The notes below the pieces were generated by a model that was not told where the DNA came from, made no database searches, and saw only the letters and a program-made list of their open reading frames with translations. A DNA stretch of 64,000 bases from Porphyrobacter sp. (lineage in GTDB: Bacteria > Pseudomonadota > Alphaproteobacteria > Sphingomonadales > Sphingomonadaceae): assembly GCA_017744315.1 (NCBI GenBank), contig JAGIBN010000002.1, positions 1 through 64,000 on the forward strand, in the 5' to 3' direction. A program made the position numbers and the translations under genes. Of the stretch, positions 55,663 through 64,000 are shown piece by piece. Within the stretch, counting starts at the first letter, position 1. Each line of letters starts with the position of its first letter.

Positions 55663-56838
55663 CTACCGTTCGCTGCTGGTATCCACGCTAGCCTCAACCG
55701 ACATGCCGGGCCTTAGCCGCCGGGCCAGCGGCTGGTTGGGATCGATCGCGATCCGCACCGGGATGCGCTGCGGCACTTTGACGAAGTTGCCGGTCGCGTT
55801 GTCGGGCCTGATGACCGAGAACTCGCTGCCTGCTGCCGGGGCGATCTGCTCGACGCGGCCGGTGAGTTCGCGGCCTCCGAGCGCGTCGACCCGCACCCGG
55901 GCGCGCTGGCCGGGCTCGATATTGGCGGTCTGCGCCTCCTTGAAGTTGGCGACGACCCAGATCTTTTCCGGGACCACGAACAGCAGTTGGGTGCCGGCCG
56001 TAACGAACTGGCCGAGGCGTACGCCGACTTCGCTGACCTGGCCCGCTTGCGGCGCCTGGATGCGGGTGTTGTCGAGGTCGATCTGCGCCACCTTGAGTGC
56101 TGCGCGCGCGTTTTCCACGCTCGCCTCCAGCCCTCCGCGACCGACGGTGACGCTGCGGACCTGCTCCTGCGCCACGGTGCGTTGCGCTTCGGCCTGGCGG
56201 ACCGCGGCTTCGGCTTGTTGCTGCGCTGCCAGAGCCTGGTCGCGCTCGCGCGTGGTGATCCAGCGTTGCGCGTAGAGCTCGCTGATGCGGCTCATGTCGG
56301 CCTGAGCCCGCTTCAATTGTGCACGGGCGCTTTCGATCGCCGCCTGCTGCCCGAGGACAGAGGCCTCGCTCGAACGCTGGCTCTGCTCGGAGTTGGCGAG
56401 GTTGGCGATCTGTGCCTGCAGCGTGGCTTCGGCCTGCTGCACGCGCTGACGGTAGGTGCGGTCGTCAATCTGCACCAGAGGATCGCCCGCCTTCACGTGC
56501 TGGAAGTCCTGCACGTAGACTTTGGTCACATAGCCGCTCACCTGGGGGGAGATCACCGTCGTCTGACCGCGGACGAAGGCGTTGTCAGTGGTCTGAACCG
56601 AGCTGTGAAACGGCGGCAGATCCCAGGCATAGAGCGCGAGCACCGCCCCCGCGACCAGGATCACGAGGAATATGATGGTCCCGCGCCGCCCGCTTCTCGG
56701 CGGGGCCCAGCCGCTCGCCTTCGGGCCGACCTGTTCGGGGCTTTCGAGCGGGTCCTCCTGCCGGACGTGCTCGGTTTCGGGTTCGTCGGCGGGCGGTGGC
56801 GGCGGGGCCTTGTCGTCTTGGAGCTGGTTATCGCTCAC
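55663..56838 (-). CDS. emrA: EmrA/HlyD-type membrane-fusion protein
   Basis: 391 residues from GTG 56838, overlapping the emrB stop. A cytoplasmic Pro-rich N-terminus leads to one membrane helix (54-72), a lipoyl/barrel part (VQTTDNAFVRGQTTVISPQVSGYV), a long coiled-coil hairpin (about 135-235, Gln/Ala/Glu-rich) and the second half barrel (IQAPQAGQVSEVGVRLGQFVTAGT). It links EmrB to an outer-membrane channel. 104 bases separate it from the MoaF-like gene. Confidence 0.92.
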   Translation of the reverse strand: MSDNQLQDDKAPPPPPADEPETEHVRQEDPLESPEQVGPKASGWAPPRSGRRGTIIFLVILVAGAVLALYAWDLPPFHSSVQTTDNAFVRGQTTVISPQVSGYVTKVYVQDFQHVKAGDPLVQIDDRTYRQRVQQAEATLQAQIANLANSEQSQRSSEASVLGQQAAIESARAQLKRAQADMSRISELYAQRWITTRERDQALAAQQQAEAAVRQAEAQRTVAQEQVRSVTVGRGGLEASVENARAALKVAQIDLDNTRIQAPQAGQVSEVGVRLGQFVTAGTQLLFVVPEKIWVVANFKEAQTANIEPGQRARVRVDALGGRELTGRVEQIAPAAGSEFSVIRPDNATGNFVKVPQRIPVRIAIDPNQPLARRLRPGMSVEASVDTSSER

Positions 56839-58496
56839 TGGCTTGGTCTCATTCTTTGGAGCGCGGCGAGTTCTTCGGCGAGCGGGTTGATGTTGTACCA
56901 ACGCAAGTAGAGCCAACGCCCGCCAAGATACGCGAACGCTATGGCGGACAGCGTGGCGATCAGGAGGAACACGTCGTTGAACGCCATGATGTTCGCTTCT
57001 CGAGTAACCTGCTGGGTGAGGAGTTCGATCCCGCGTGTTTGCAGCTTGGTCTGGTCGGTCAGGACCTTCGCGTAGGCGCCGCTCAACTGCTTCACCCGCA
57101 GCGCTACCTGCGGATCGGTGGCGAGCATGCTCTGGACCAGTTCGTTGAAATGGTAGCGCTGGCGGACGATCTGATAGGTCCCGAGCAACGCGCTTCCGCC
57201 AAGGCCGCCAAGCGTTTGTGCGATGCTGAACACCGCGGAAAAGCTCACCATATGGCTCGGCCCTTTGGCAAACGCGCGCAGGATGCCGAGCATCATCGTG
57301 GGGCCAAGGAAATAGGCGGCGGCAAAGCCGATGAGGCCCTGCGTCACGTAAAAGTCGGAGGGGCGCGTGAGATTGCTTGAGTGCGAGTCCAGCCAGGCTC
57401 CGAGGCCGATCAGGGCGACGGAAAGTACGATGGGCTTCAGCAGGTCGTTCGGATTGAGTGTCACCAGACTCGCAATGACCCCAGCCAGGGTGGCCACCAC
57501 CAGGACCAGGTTGAACACGATGAGCTGGTCGTTGCCCATGCCGACAACCGTGAGCAGCCCGAGCGCTCCGTAGTTCTGTTCGCCGAGAAGCAGGCGCACA
57601 GTGGCCGCCACCAGGGCGAAGCGGACCACTCCGCCGGTGCGCATCCACCGGGTGTTGAGCATCGGATTGGCGCGGTTGTGCTCGATCACCATCGCCGCGC
57701 CGATCAGCAGCACCGAGGCCGCGAAGGCATAGCCAATCCACGGCGTCGTCCACCACACGATCCGGCCTTGTGTGAGCACTGCCAGGAGCAGCATCATGCC
57801 CGGCGCGAACAGCGCGAAGCTGGCGAAGTCGAGCTTCTCGAACACGTTCGCGGTCTCGCTCGGCGGCAAGCGCAGCAAGGCAATGCTGCCGAGGCAGATC
57901 AGGCTCAGCGCGAATTCGAACACGTAGAGATTGGTGATCTCCCCGTTCGCCAGCAACAGGGGCGAGATCACTCGCGCCAGCGGCAGCGCTACCTGTGTCA
58001 GCCCGACGCCGAGGATCATCCCGCCGAGCCGCGCCTTCGCCGGCATCGCCTGCATGATGTAGAAGAAGCCGAGCGGGGTGAAGCCGGCAGCGATGATCCC
58101 CGCTCCCGCGCGCAGGGCGAGTTCCAGCCCGTAGCTGTGCACCATCACCTGCAGGCCTGAGATCATCACGAACCCGAGCAGGAACACGCGGGTCAGCCGC
58201 TGCAGTCCGAACTGCTGGCGGAACTTGATCAGCATGAAGCTGGTGCAGACGTTGGTCATCGAATAGGCGGCGGTCAGCCAGGCCGCCTCGACGCTCGTCA
58301 GCCCCAGCGCTCCCTGGATCTGCGGCAGGTTGCCGATCAGCAGCCCATTGGCGAGACCCGCCGTCAGCGCGACGAGGACGCCAATTGCGAAATATCCGAC
58401 CCTGCGCGGCATCGGGTGCGTCGGCGTCGCCGGCGACCCGGGCATGATCGGCCGTTCGTGCGGCGCGAACTCATAGGTCGAAGTCTGCAGCGCCAC
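56835..58496 (-). CDS. emrB: EmrB/DHA2-type drug or metabolite efflux transporter
   Basis: 553 residues from GTG 58496, with GGGGACGGG upstream; ATG 58445 has no site. About 14 membrane helices follow a 40-residue cytoplasmic start. The first has NLPQIQGALGLTSVEAAWLTAAYSMTNV, the usual DHA2 start. It exports hydrophobic or phenolic compounds by proton antiport, by analogy. It is the first gene of emrB-emrA-MoaF-NTF2-tannase. The 106 bases upstream hold TTCCGCGCGTAA, an imperfect palindrome that might be an operator. Confidence 0.9.
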   Translation of the reverse strand: MALQTSTYEFAPHERPIMPGSPATPTHPMPRRVGYFAIGVLVALTAGLANGLLIGNLPQIQGALGLTSVEAAWLTAAYSMTNVCTSFMLIKFRQQFGLQRLTRVFLLGFVMISGLQVMVHSYGLELALRAGAGIIAAGFTPLGFFYIMQAMPAKARLGGMILGVGLTQVALPLARVISPLLLANGEITNLYVFEFALSLICLGSIALLRLPPSETANVFEKLDFASFALFAPGMMLLLAVLTQGRIVWWTTPWIGYAFAASVLLIGAAMVIEHNRANPMLNTRWMRTGGVVRFALVAATVRLLLGEQNYGALGLLTVVGMGNDQLIVFNLVLVVATLAGVIASLVTLNPNDLLKPIVLSVALIGLGAWLDSHSSNLTRPSDFYVTQGLIGFAAAYFLGPTMMLGILRAFAKGPSHMVSFSAVFSIAQTLGGLGGSALLGTYQIVRQRYHFNELVQSMLATDPQVALRVKQLSGAYAKVLTDQTKLQTRGIELLTQQVTREANIMAFNDVFLLIATLSAIAFAYLGGRWLYLRWYNINPLAEELAALQRMRPSQ

Positions 58497-58602
58497 CCCG
58501 TCCCCGTTCCAAAGCACGATTGCTCGTCGGTATAATGTTCCGCGCGTAACTAGGTTTCCCGCATTCGGTTCCAAAGGCCTTCGAACGGGCGATCGCGGAG
58601 GG

Positions 58603-59220
58603 TTAGACACGCCAGCGAAAATGGCCGGTGAGCGAGTGAGCGAACAATCCGGGCTCTTCGCGCGCGCCTGCGCCGATGTTGTGAATTACCAATGGGACGC
58701 CAGTGCGCGTTTTGAGATCGGAAACGATCCCGGTGTGCGGCAAGCGGCCACCGATCAGTGAGGTGAAGATGTCTCCGGGTAACCAGTCGGCGGGATTGTC
58801 GGTGAGCGGCAAACGCGCGCCCTGGCGGGACCAGAACGTCGCAAGATTGGGAACGCGGCGATGATCGATGTTTCGATCGGCCCGTTTCAAGCCCCAGGTC
58901 TTCGGATAGACTGAGAAGTTCGCCCGCATGTCCGAGTTGACCAGAGCCTGCAAATCCAGAGCCAGCCCATCGCGGTAAGCTCTGATCACGAGGTCGGTGC
59001 ACACGCCCCTGGCTCGATCGACATCGCCATTGGGGAAGGCAAGCGTGGTGTAAGCCGGATCGTAAAGCAAGGTGACGCCGACTTGAGCCCGCGCCGCCGC
59101 GATCAGGCGCGCTGCGCTGCTGAGCGGAGTCGCTTGGGCGAAGGCCGGACGGGACAAGAGCGCCAATGCGACACCCAGGACCGTGCGCCGGCTCACATCA
59201 GCGGACAACACGTTTTCCAA
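58603..59220 (-). CDS. DUF1287-family exported protein
   Basis: 205 residues from TTG 59220; GTG 59196 is an alternative and the true start is uncertain. SRRTVLGVALALLSRPAFAQ is an export signal with Arg-Arg. The domain has GVCTDLVIRAYRDGLAL (C74) and LPHTGIVSD (H162), the conserved Cys/His pattern of DUF1287, an NlpC/P60-like group that may be a peptidase of cell wall. Another Asp/His pair lies in RADRNIDHRRVPNL. It lies 106 bases upstream of emrB, same strand. Confidence 0.85.
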   Translation of the reverse strand: MENVLSADVSRRTVLGVALALLSRPAFAQATPLSSAARLIAAARAQVGVTLLYDPAYTTLAFPNGDVDRARGVCTDLVIRAYRDGLALDLQALVNSDMRANFSVYPKTWGLKRADRNIDHRRVPNLATFWSRQGARLPLTDNPADWLPGDIFTSLIGGRLPHTGIVSDLKTRTGVPLVIHNIGAGAREEPGLFAHSLTGHFRWRV

Positions 59221-59416
59221 ATTCTGCCATCACGACTTTCCGGAACTGAAGCGGCGGTGAGACGGGAAAGACAACGCCATTGTGAAAAAGGCATTGATCG
59301 TAGATAGTTAAAGGCCGATCGGAAGGTAAATAGAGGCCTTGGACCTATAAGCCTATACGTAGCATCCCGGCCTTCGCCCTTGCACCGCAAGCCGCGTTCC
59401 GCAAAAGGCCCGGCAT

Positions 59417-61018
59417 ATGTTTGACGATGCACTGATCTCCGCCGCCCGAGTGTCCAAGGCCTGGCCGTTCCAGGAGGCGATGAAGCTCGTCAAACGCTAT
59501 CCCGATGGGAAGCCGAACGGGGCTCCAGTGCTGTTCGAGACCGGCTATGGTCCATCGGGCCTGCCGCACATCGGCACTTTCCAGGAAGTGCTGCGCACCA
59601 CGCTAGTCCGCCGGGCCTACGAGATTGTCTCCGGCGGCGCGCCGACGCGCCTCGTCGCGTTCAGCGACGACATGGACGGGCTGCGCAAGGTGCCCGACAA
59701 TGTGCCCGAGCAGGAGATGATGGCACGGCATCTGGGCCAGCCGCTCAGCCGCATTCCCGATCCCTTCGGCAAGTTCGAAAGCTTCGCGCATCACAATAAC
59801 GCGATGCTGCGCGACTTCCTCGACCGCTTCGGCTTCGAGTACGAATTCGTCGCCGCGAGCGAGCGCTACAATTCGGGCGGGTTCGACGCGCCGCTAGTTC
59901 GCGTGCTCGAGACCTTCGACGCGATCATGGACATCATGCTGCCGACGCTGCGGGCCGAACGGCAGAAGACCTATTCTCCCGTCCTGCCGATCAGCGAGAA
60001 GAGCGGGGTGGTGCTACAGGTTCCCGTGACCGTGGTCGACGCGGCGAACGGCATCGTCCGGTTCGAGGACGAGGGCGAGACCGTCGAGCAGTGCATCTTT
60101 GGCGGCAAGGCCAAGCTGCAGTGGAAGGTCGACTGGGCGATGCGCTGGTACGCGCTCGGCGTCGACTACGAGATGAGCGGCAAGGACCTGACCGACAGCG
60201 TCACCCAGTCGGGCCGCATCGTCCGTGCGCTTGGCGGTCGCATGCCCGAGGTCATGATCTACGAGCTGTTCCTCGACGAGAAGGGAGAGAAGATCTCCAA
60301 GTCGAAGGGCAATGGCCTGACGATCGACGAGTGGCTGACCTATGGCACCGAAGAGAGCCTGGGCTTCTACATCTTCCGCGAACCGAAGAGCGCCAAGAGC
60401 CTGCACGTCGGGGTGATCCCGAAGGCGGTGGACGAGTATTGGCAGTTCCGGGCCAAGATCCCCGAACAGCCGGTCGAGCAGCAGCTGGGCAACCCGGTGT
60501 GGAACCTGCTGCGCGCCAATGGCTATCACGGCGGCGACGGCGATACGCTGCCGGTCAGCTATGCCTTGCTGCTCAATCTCGTTGGCGTACTCGGCGCGGG
60601 GGCAACGCACGAGCAGGTGTGGAGCTACCTCGGCAACTACATCCACGATTTGAACCCCGGCCATCACCCGGAGCTCGAGGCGTTGATCGACCGGGCGCTC
60701 GCCTACAACCGCGATTTCATCGCGCCGACGCTCAAGCGCCGGGCGCCGGAACCGAACGAGGCGGCCGCGTTGCGGGCTCTCGATGAGGAGCTGGCCCGCG
60801 CGGGCGAGGATACGGCGGCAGAGGACTTGCAGACCGCGGTCTACGAGATCGGCAAGAAGGAAGAGTACGGCTTTGAAAGCCTGCGCGACTGGTTCCGGGC
60901 GCTCTACGAGACCCTGCTTGGTTCGAGCCAGGGGCCGCGCATGGGCAGCTTCATCGCGCTTTACGGCGCGGCCAACACGCGGAAGTTGATTGCCGAGGCT
61001 CTGGAAGGGAGCGCCTGA
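59417..61018 (+). CDS. lysK: Lysyl-tRNA synthetase, class I
   Basis: 533 residues from ATG 59417. The HIGH motif lies in GYGPSGLPHIGT and the KMSKS motif is KISKSKGN. The class I LysRS form replaces the class II enzyme in archaea and many alphaproteobacteria. It charges tRNA-Lys. The gene is alone and ends three bases from the convergent oxygenase gene. Confidence 0.96.
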   Translation: MFDDALISAARVSKAWPFQEAMKLVKRYPDGKPNGAPVLFETGYGPSGLPHIGTFQEVLRTTLVRRAYEIVSGGAPTRLVAFSDDMDGLRKVPDNVPEQEMMARHLGQPLSRIPDPFGKFESFAHHNNAMLRDFLDRFGFEYEFVAASERYNSGGFDAPLVRVLETFDAIMDIMLPTLRAERQKTYSPVLPISEKSGVVLQVPVTVVDAANGIVRFEDEGETVEQCIFGGKAKLQWKVDWAMRWYALGVDYEMSGKDLTDSVTQSGRIVRALGGRMPEVMIYELFLDEKGEKISKSKGNGLTIDEWLTYGTEESLGFYIFREPKSAKSLHVGVIPKAVDEYWQFRAKIPEQPVEQQLGNPVWNLLRANGYHGGDGDTLPVSYALLLNLVGVLGAGATHEQVWSYLGNYIHDLNPGHHPELEALIDRALAYNRDFIAPTLKRRAPEPNEAAALRALDEELARAGEDTAAEDLQTAVYEIGKKEEYGFESLRDWFRALYETLLGSSQGPRMGSFIALYGAANTRKLIAEALEGSA

Positions 61019-61021
61019 CGC

Positions 61022-61705
61022 TCAGATCCATCTGCGGCAGCGGTACCATTTGGTGACGATGTACTTCACCCCGCGGACCACCGGCGTGCCGGCGTGTAGG
61101 GTCCAGGGGTTGGGTACGCCTTCCGGGTCAGCGTTGTTCCAGATGAGCAGCGCGCCGGGCTGCGGTTCGACCTTGAAGCCAAGCCGCGGAAAGTGCGTGG
61201 CGCCGCCTTCCTCGACCTTGTTGAGGTAGGCCATGGCCGTGATCGACCGCTGCCCGCCGCGGTCCTTTTCGGTTTCCCAGTACGAGGTGCCGCCGGGAAA
61301 CCAATCCGCGTGCGGCTGGAACTCCTGGCCCTCAAGGTAGCGTTGGCCCTGGATCGTTTCGCCAAATGTCGGATCCATGCCGAGCAGATCGTCGATCCGT
61401 CGCTGGAGTCCTTTGACGAAAGGGTCGTGGGGGTCGACATCGCCCGAATACGACGTGCGGTATCCGCTCGAATACTCGGCGTCGAAGGCCCGGCTCGGCT
61501 TGGCGATGGCGTCGATCATGGCCATCAGGCGGCCACACTCCTCCGGAGAGAAGAAGTCACCGACCGCCCACAACTCCGCGTTCTCGCACGGGAGCGCGTA
61601 GACGTCCTTGTTGCCTGCTAGCCGTTCGCGAACCTTGCGGCCGATCTTGCGCAGCCGCGGCTGGTCACTGGTATCTTCGGGGGGCGGGAGGTGGACATCA
61701 TTCAT
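61022..61705 (-). CDS. 2-oxoglutarate/Fe(II)-dependent oxygenase (prolyl 4-hydroxylase-like)
   Basis: 227 residues. The iron ligands are H132 and D134 (PHADWF) and H204 (LHAGTPV); K214 (VKYIVTKWYR) would bind 2-oxoglutarate. The pattern matches the P4H alpha-subunit-like family, which hydroxylates protein or free substrates. The target is unknown. No signal peptide. It is convergent with lysK. Confidence 0.92.
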   Translation of the reverse strand: MNDVHLPPPEDTSDQPRLRKIGRKVRERLAGNKDVYALPCENAELWAVGDFFSPEECGRLMAMIDAIAKPSRAFDAEYSSGYRTSYSGDVDPHDPFVKGLQRRIDDLLGMDPTFGETIQGQRYLEGQEFQPHADWFPGGTSYWETEKDRGGQRSITAMAYLNKVEEGGATHFPRLGFKVEPQPGALLIWNNADPEGVPNPWTLHAGTPVVRGVKYIVTKWYRCRRWI

Positions 61706-61763
61706 CGCCGGGAACCTATCCGCCGACCCTCGGCCGAGGCAAGCCTTTGAAAACGGATGAGCA

Positions 61764-61795
61764 GAAGCCCCCGCTCCTTTCGGGGCGAGGGCTTC
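61764..61795. terminator. Hairpin downstream of RcnB-like gene
   Basis: GAAGCCCCCGCTCC and GGGGCGAGGGCTTC form a 14-bp stem with one mismatch and one G-T pair, loop TTTC. It lies 37 bases after the minus-strand RcnB-like stop. No T run is seen on that strand. Confidence 0.6.
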
Positions 61796-61831
61796 GCTCC
61801 TGCCGGGCCACTCACACCGGCAGAAGGGCAG

Positions 61832-62848
61832 TTACCAGAAGAAGTTGTAAATGACGTCGGTCACTTCGCCGGTGAACGTGTTCACCAGGACGACGTCGTC
61901 GTAATAGCGGACCCAGCGGTAGGGACCGTAGACCTCGGGCAGGCGATACTGCCACGGGTTGCCGATCCAGTAGTTGTTCCCGAAGAACAGGGAGTCGAGA
62001 TAGAACCCGACGCCAAGCCGACGGTAAGCGTAGTTGCGGTAGGGCGCGTAGTAGCTCCCGAGCCGGTAGGTGTAGCGGTTGCTATTGCGATAACGCTGCC
62101 AGTCGTAGCGGCTGTTGTCGCGCCAGCGACGGTCCCACTGGCGATAGTCCTGGCGGCCATTGCGGTTCCAGTCGCGCTGGTCGTTCTGGGCATAGCGGCC
62201 GTTGCGCCAGTCGTTGTCGCCGCGACGGTCGTTATCCCGGCGCTGCCAGTCCTGCCGGCCGTCGCGATCACGATCGCGCTCGGCACGACGAGCGTTTTCG
62301 TCGCGTTGGCGATCGTTCTCACGCCGCTGCTGTTGCTGCCAACCTTGCCGCGTATCGCGGTTCTGAGCGGTCTCCGTGCGAGCTCGCTCCTGGCCGCCTT
62401 GGCTGCGAGACCGGCTGTTGAGCCATTGTTGCAGGCGCGCGTTATCCTCGGCGCGTTGCTGAGCACGGGGATCGCTTTGCTGCTGACCGCGCACAGCACG
62501 CTGAGGGGCCTGGGCCTGTTGGCGGGTAGGGGCCACCTGGTTGCCTTGGCTGGCTACTGGGGCCGGGCGCTGTTCGCCGCGGGCGGCGTTCTGCTGGGGA
62601 GCGCTGCGCTTAGGCGCAGGACGCTGCGCTTGCTGGTCGTTCTGACGCTCGGCCCGCGCAGCAGGCTGCTCCCGGCGAGCTTCGGTCCGATCCGCCCAGG
62701 TCTGCTGGCGCGGAGAACTCTGTTCCCCACGGCCGTTCTGCCGGGCACCGCGATCTTGCGCGGAAGCCGGAACCGATAAACTGCTGGCGACGAGCGCGAC
62801 TGCCAAGGCAGACCACCCGACACGCCCCTTCAAACTTAGATGTGACAT
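61832..62848 (-). CDS. RcnB-like exported protein with long Gln/Arg-rich linker
   Basis: 338 residues from ATG 62848, chosen because GGAG lies nine bases upstream (an ATG at 62857 touches the site). A signal peptide ends at about VPASA. The next 200 residues are low complexity, rich in Gln, Arg, Asn and Asp (many RDNDRR-like units). The last 95 residues (YRLGSYYAPYRNYAYRRLGVGFYL to VTDVIYNFFW) match the C-terminal part of RcnB, a periplasmic protein linked to nickel/cobalt balance. The metal role here is not shown. Confidence 0.8.
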   Translation of the reverse strand: MSHLSLKGRVGWSALAVALVASSLSVPASAQDRGARQNGRGEQSSPRQQTWADRTEARREQPAARAERQNDQQAQRPAPKRSAPQQNAARGEQRPAPVASQGNQVAPTRQQAQAPQRAVRGQQQSDPRAQQRAEDNARLQQWLNSRSRSQGGQERARTETAQNRDTRQGWQQQQRRENDRQRDENARRAERDRDRDGRQDWQRRDNDRRGDNDWRNGRYAQNDQRDWNRNGRQDYRQWDRRWRDNSRYDWQRYRNSNRYTYRLGSYYAPYRNYAYRRLGVGFYLDSLFFGNNYWIGNPWQYRLPEVYGPYRWVRYYDDVVLVNTFTGEVTDVIYNFFW

Positions 62849-63013
62849 TGACGGCATCTCCAAAACTCTACCGCCAAGTGGCTGCGGCTGATGAGTCATT
62901 GATATGCCGTGGGGGCTGTCCGACAACTGAACCGGTCGGACAACCTTTTGTTCATGTTTCAGCGTAAAAACATGAATGCGCACGCGCTATGCGATCATTC
63001 GAGCCGATGGTGG

Positions 63014-63970
63014 TCAGAAGGCTCGTTCGCCGTTACTCGTGGCTAGGGGCTGACTGAAATCAGTGGCTGACTGCGGGTCTGACAACCATGTGTCCAGCAA
63101 CGTGAATGCCAAGATTAGCTTATCGAGTTTTGACCAGTCATCCATCCATTCAGTACTTACATTCAATTCTTCTAAAAATTGAACGGACTGATCTCGTTGA
63201 AAATCAGAAAAAATAAAGTATAATGGCATACTTGCGGTGAAGGCTTTTGTGATGGTCAGATTTGATCCATTTGTTGGGTGTCCTTCTAAGCCAATTGCGT
63301 TCGAGCGCCCTCTTCCTAGATTTGGGAACAAAGAAATTAATGAGACAGTGTGAGTAGGGTGACTGGCTGCCGATAGCATTAGGCCTGTTTGTCTGCGCCA
63401 ATCGGTCAGGAGCCAGTCGTATAGGATATCTTCGTTGGGAAATTCCCGCTTAAGAATATCTCGCGCACGGCGAACTAATTTTCCACCACTAATGAATTTG
63501 TAGAAAAAATCTCGAGAACCCTCAAAGGAGGAATTTTCTACATAGCTTTCGGATAAATTCTTGTCATATTTTAGGCAAATTAATAGATCTACTTTTTCTA
63601 TATAATTTCTAAGAAGGCATCGAGCTTGAACATCGAGACCCTTCGAGCATAGAATTAATATTGAGGTAAGATCTGTTCTTAAGTTGGCTAAGGCGGTGGA
63701 CAAACCTGCCTCCTGTGGGCTGGTCTGTAATTTCTTTCTCTTTTTTTGGACGGCAAGAACAAAGTGTAATTGCGTCAAGCCGTCCAGCCATTCACCAAGC
63801 GCAGCCCCGAGAACCAAGTGGACCTTAAGCTCTGCAGGGATGCGGGTGTCTTTGGCCCATTGGTTCCGAAGTTTGAGATAGAACTTTTTTGGGTCATCGA
63901 GATCAAGTTTCTCGAATAACCCAATTGCCCGATATCTCGTCCAGGGAATGCGCTTGCGAATGGCGTTACC
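63014..63970 (-). CDS. Unrecognised protein in AT-rich DNA, start unclear
   Basis: The frame is open from 63970 to the stop at 63014, about 318 codons. The first recognisable start, TTG 63817, gives 267 residues, but the 51 codons before it (IRKRIPWTRYRAIGLFEKLDLDDPKKF...) look like coding sequence and contain no ATG, GTG or TTG. The true start may be an ATT or upstream with a frame error. The body is helical (CLLRNYIEKVDLLICLKYDKNLSESYVE). It resembles DUF5677-like proteins only loosely. Base composition is clearly more AT-rich than the rest of the window. Confidence 0.6.
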   Translation of the reverse strand, partial: GNAIRKRIPWTRYRAIGLFEKLDLDDPKKFYLKLRNQWAKDTRIPAELKVHLVLGAALGEWLDGLTQLHFVLAVQKKRKKLQTSPQEAGLSTALANLRTDLTSILILCSKGLDVQARCLLRNYIEKVDLLICLKYDKNLSESYVENSSFEGSRDFFYKFISGGKLVRRARDILKREFPNEDILYDWLLTDWRRQTGLMLSAASHPTHTVSLISLFPNLGRGRSNAIGLEGHPTNGSNLTITKAFTASMPLYFIFSDFQRDQSVQFLEELNVSTEWMDDWSKLDKLILAFTLLDTWLSDPQSATDFSQPLATSNGERAF

Positions 63971-64000
63971 TCAACGGGTCAGCTTCTTGTAGGCCAGGCG
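63971..64000 (-). CDS. C-terminal end of a gene continuing outside the window
   Basis: The last 30 bases, read on the minus strand, give RLAYKKLTR and then TGA, in the same frame as the following AT-rich gene. The Lys/Arg-rich end looks like a protein tail, and codon use resembles the GC-rich part, but nine residues cannot be assigned. Confidence 0.3.
   Translation of the reverse strand, partial: RLAYKKLTR

Noticed and set aside
62100-62720. Direct-repeat-like region as possible CRISPR or tandem array
   Set aside because: Units are irregular in length and sequence, encode a low-complexity linker and lack spacers of uniform size.
61757-62779. Apparent multi-helix membrane protein on the plus strand
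   Set aside because: The Val/Ala/Leu-rich reading is the complement of the Gln/Arg-rich linker of the RcnB-like gene, which has signal peptide, RBS and recognisable C-terminus.

Overview
The window is a GC-rich bacterial chromosome segment, most likely from a Sphingomonadales alphaproteobacterium (Novosphingobium, Sphingomonas or Erythrobacter type). This is inferred from gene content and order: an F1-only ATP synthase operon atpHAGDC with an epsilon subunit reduced to its N-terminal domain, split pntA genes, a 40-residue aa3-oxidase subunit IV, class I lysyl-tRNA synthetase, the block rpmF-plsX-fabH-ihfA-merR, solitary cpaF and cobT, and a dispersed CTCCCCGAGC palindrome. No rRNA, tRNA, CRISPR array, IS element or prophage was found.

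Layout. 1-7.5 kb: 3' part of a secreted beta-helix protein, an NtrC-type regulator with a degenerate sigma54 loop, CoxIV, the pnt transhydrogenase operon interrupted by a secreted VOC protein, and a racemase-like protein lacking one catalytic residue. 7.6-12.5 kb: dgt with a short SDR, an entericidin-like lipopeptide, an EamA transporter and solitary cpaF. 12.6-17.9 kb: a methyltransferase, a flippase-like membrane protein, two glycosyltransferases and a second EamA transporter, which look like an envelope or lipid-glycan locus. 18.1-22.9 kb: F1 ATP synthase operon with a strong terminator. 23-30 kb: membrane-anchored trypsin-like protease, ada with a PEP-mutase-like gene, priA, and two exported proteins. 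30-37.3 kb: cobT, a ParDE toxin-antitoxin pair, cysS, an unknown exported protein, a D-2-hydroxyacid dehydrogenase and an aldehyde dehydrogenase.

37.3-40.6 kb: a composite intergenic repeat, then two small genes divergent from an S24 (LexA/CI-like) repressor across an operator-like pair of inverted repeats, then a tandem NTF2-like protein and an MBL hydrolase. 40.7-43.7 kb: conserved housekeeping block. 43.8-46.7 kb: a tightly coupled ECF sigma factor, membrane protein and serine hydrolase. 46.7-51.8 kb: sixA with a DinG-like helicase, a Pro/Ala-rich envelope protein and a TM2 protein whose N-terminus resembles that of CpaF. 51.8-58.5 kb: a minus-strand operon emrB-emrA-(double MoaF)-(Tat NTF2-like)-(tannase/feruloyl esterase), a plausible phenolic-ester handling module. 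58.6-62.9 kb: DUF1287 protein, lysK, a 2OG-Fe(II) oxygenase and an RcnB-like protein. 63-64 kb: base composition becomes clearly AT-rich, with an unrecognised gene lacking a canonical start, probably the edge of acquired DNA.

Most genes are recognisable families. The best candidates for new biology are the emrBA-MoaF-tannase operon, the ECF sigma/membrane/hydrolase operon, the S24 repressor module with its paired operators, and several family members with altered catalytic residues. No wholly novel system could be demonstrated from sequence alone.
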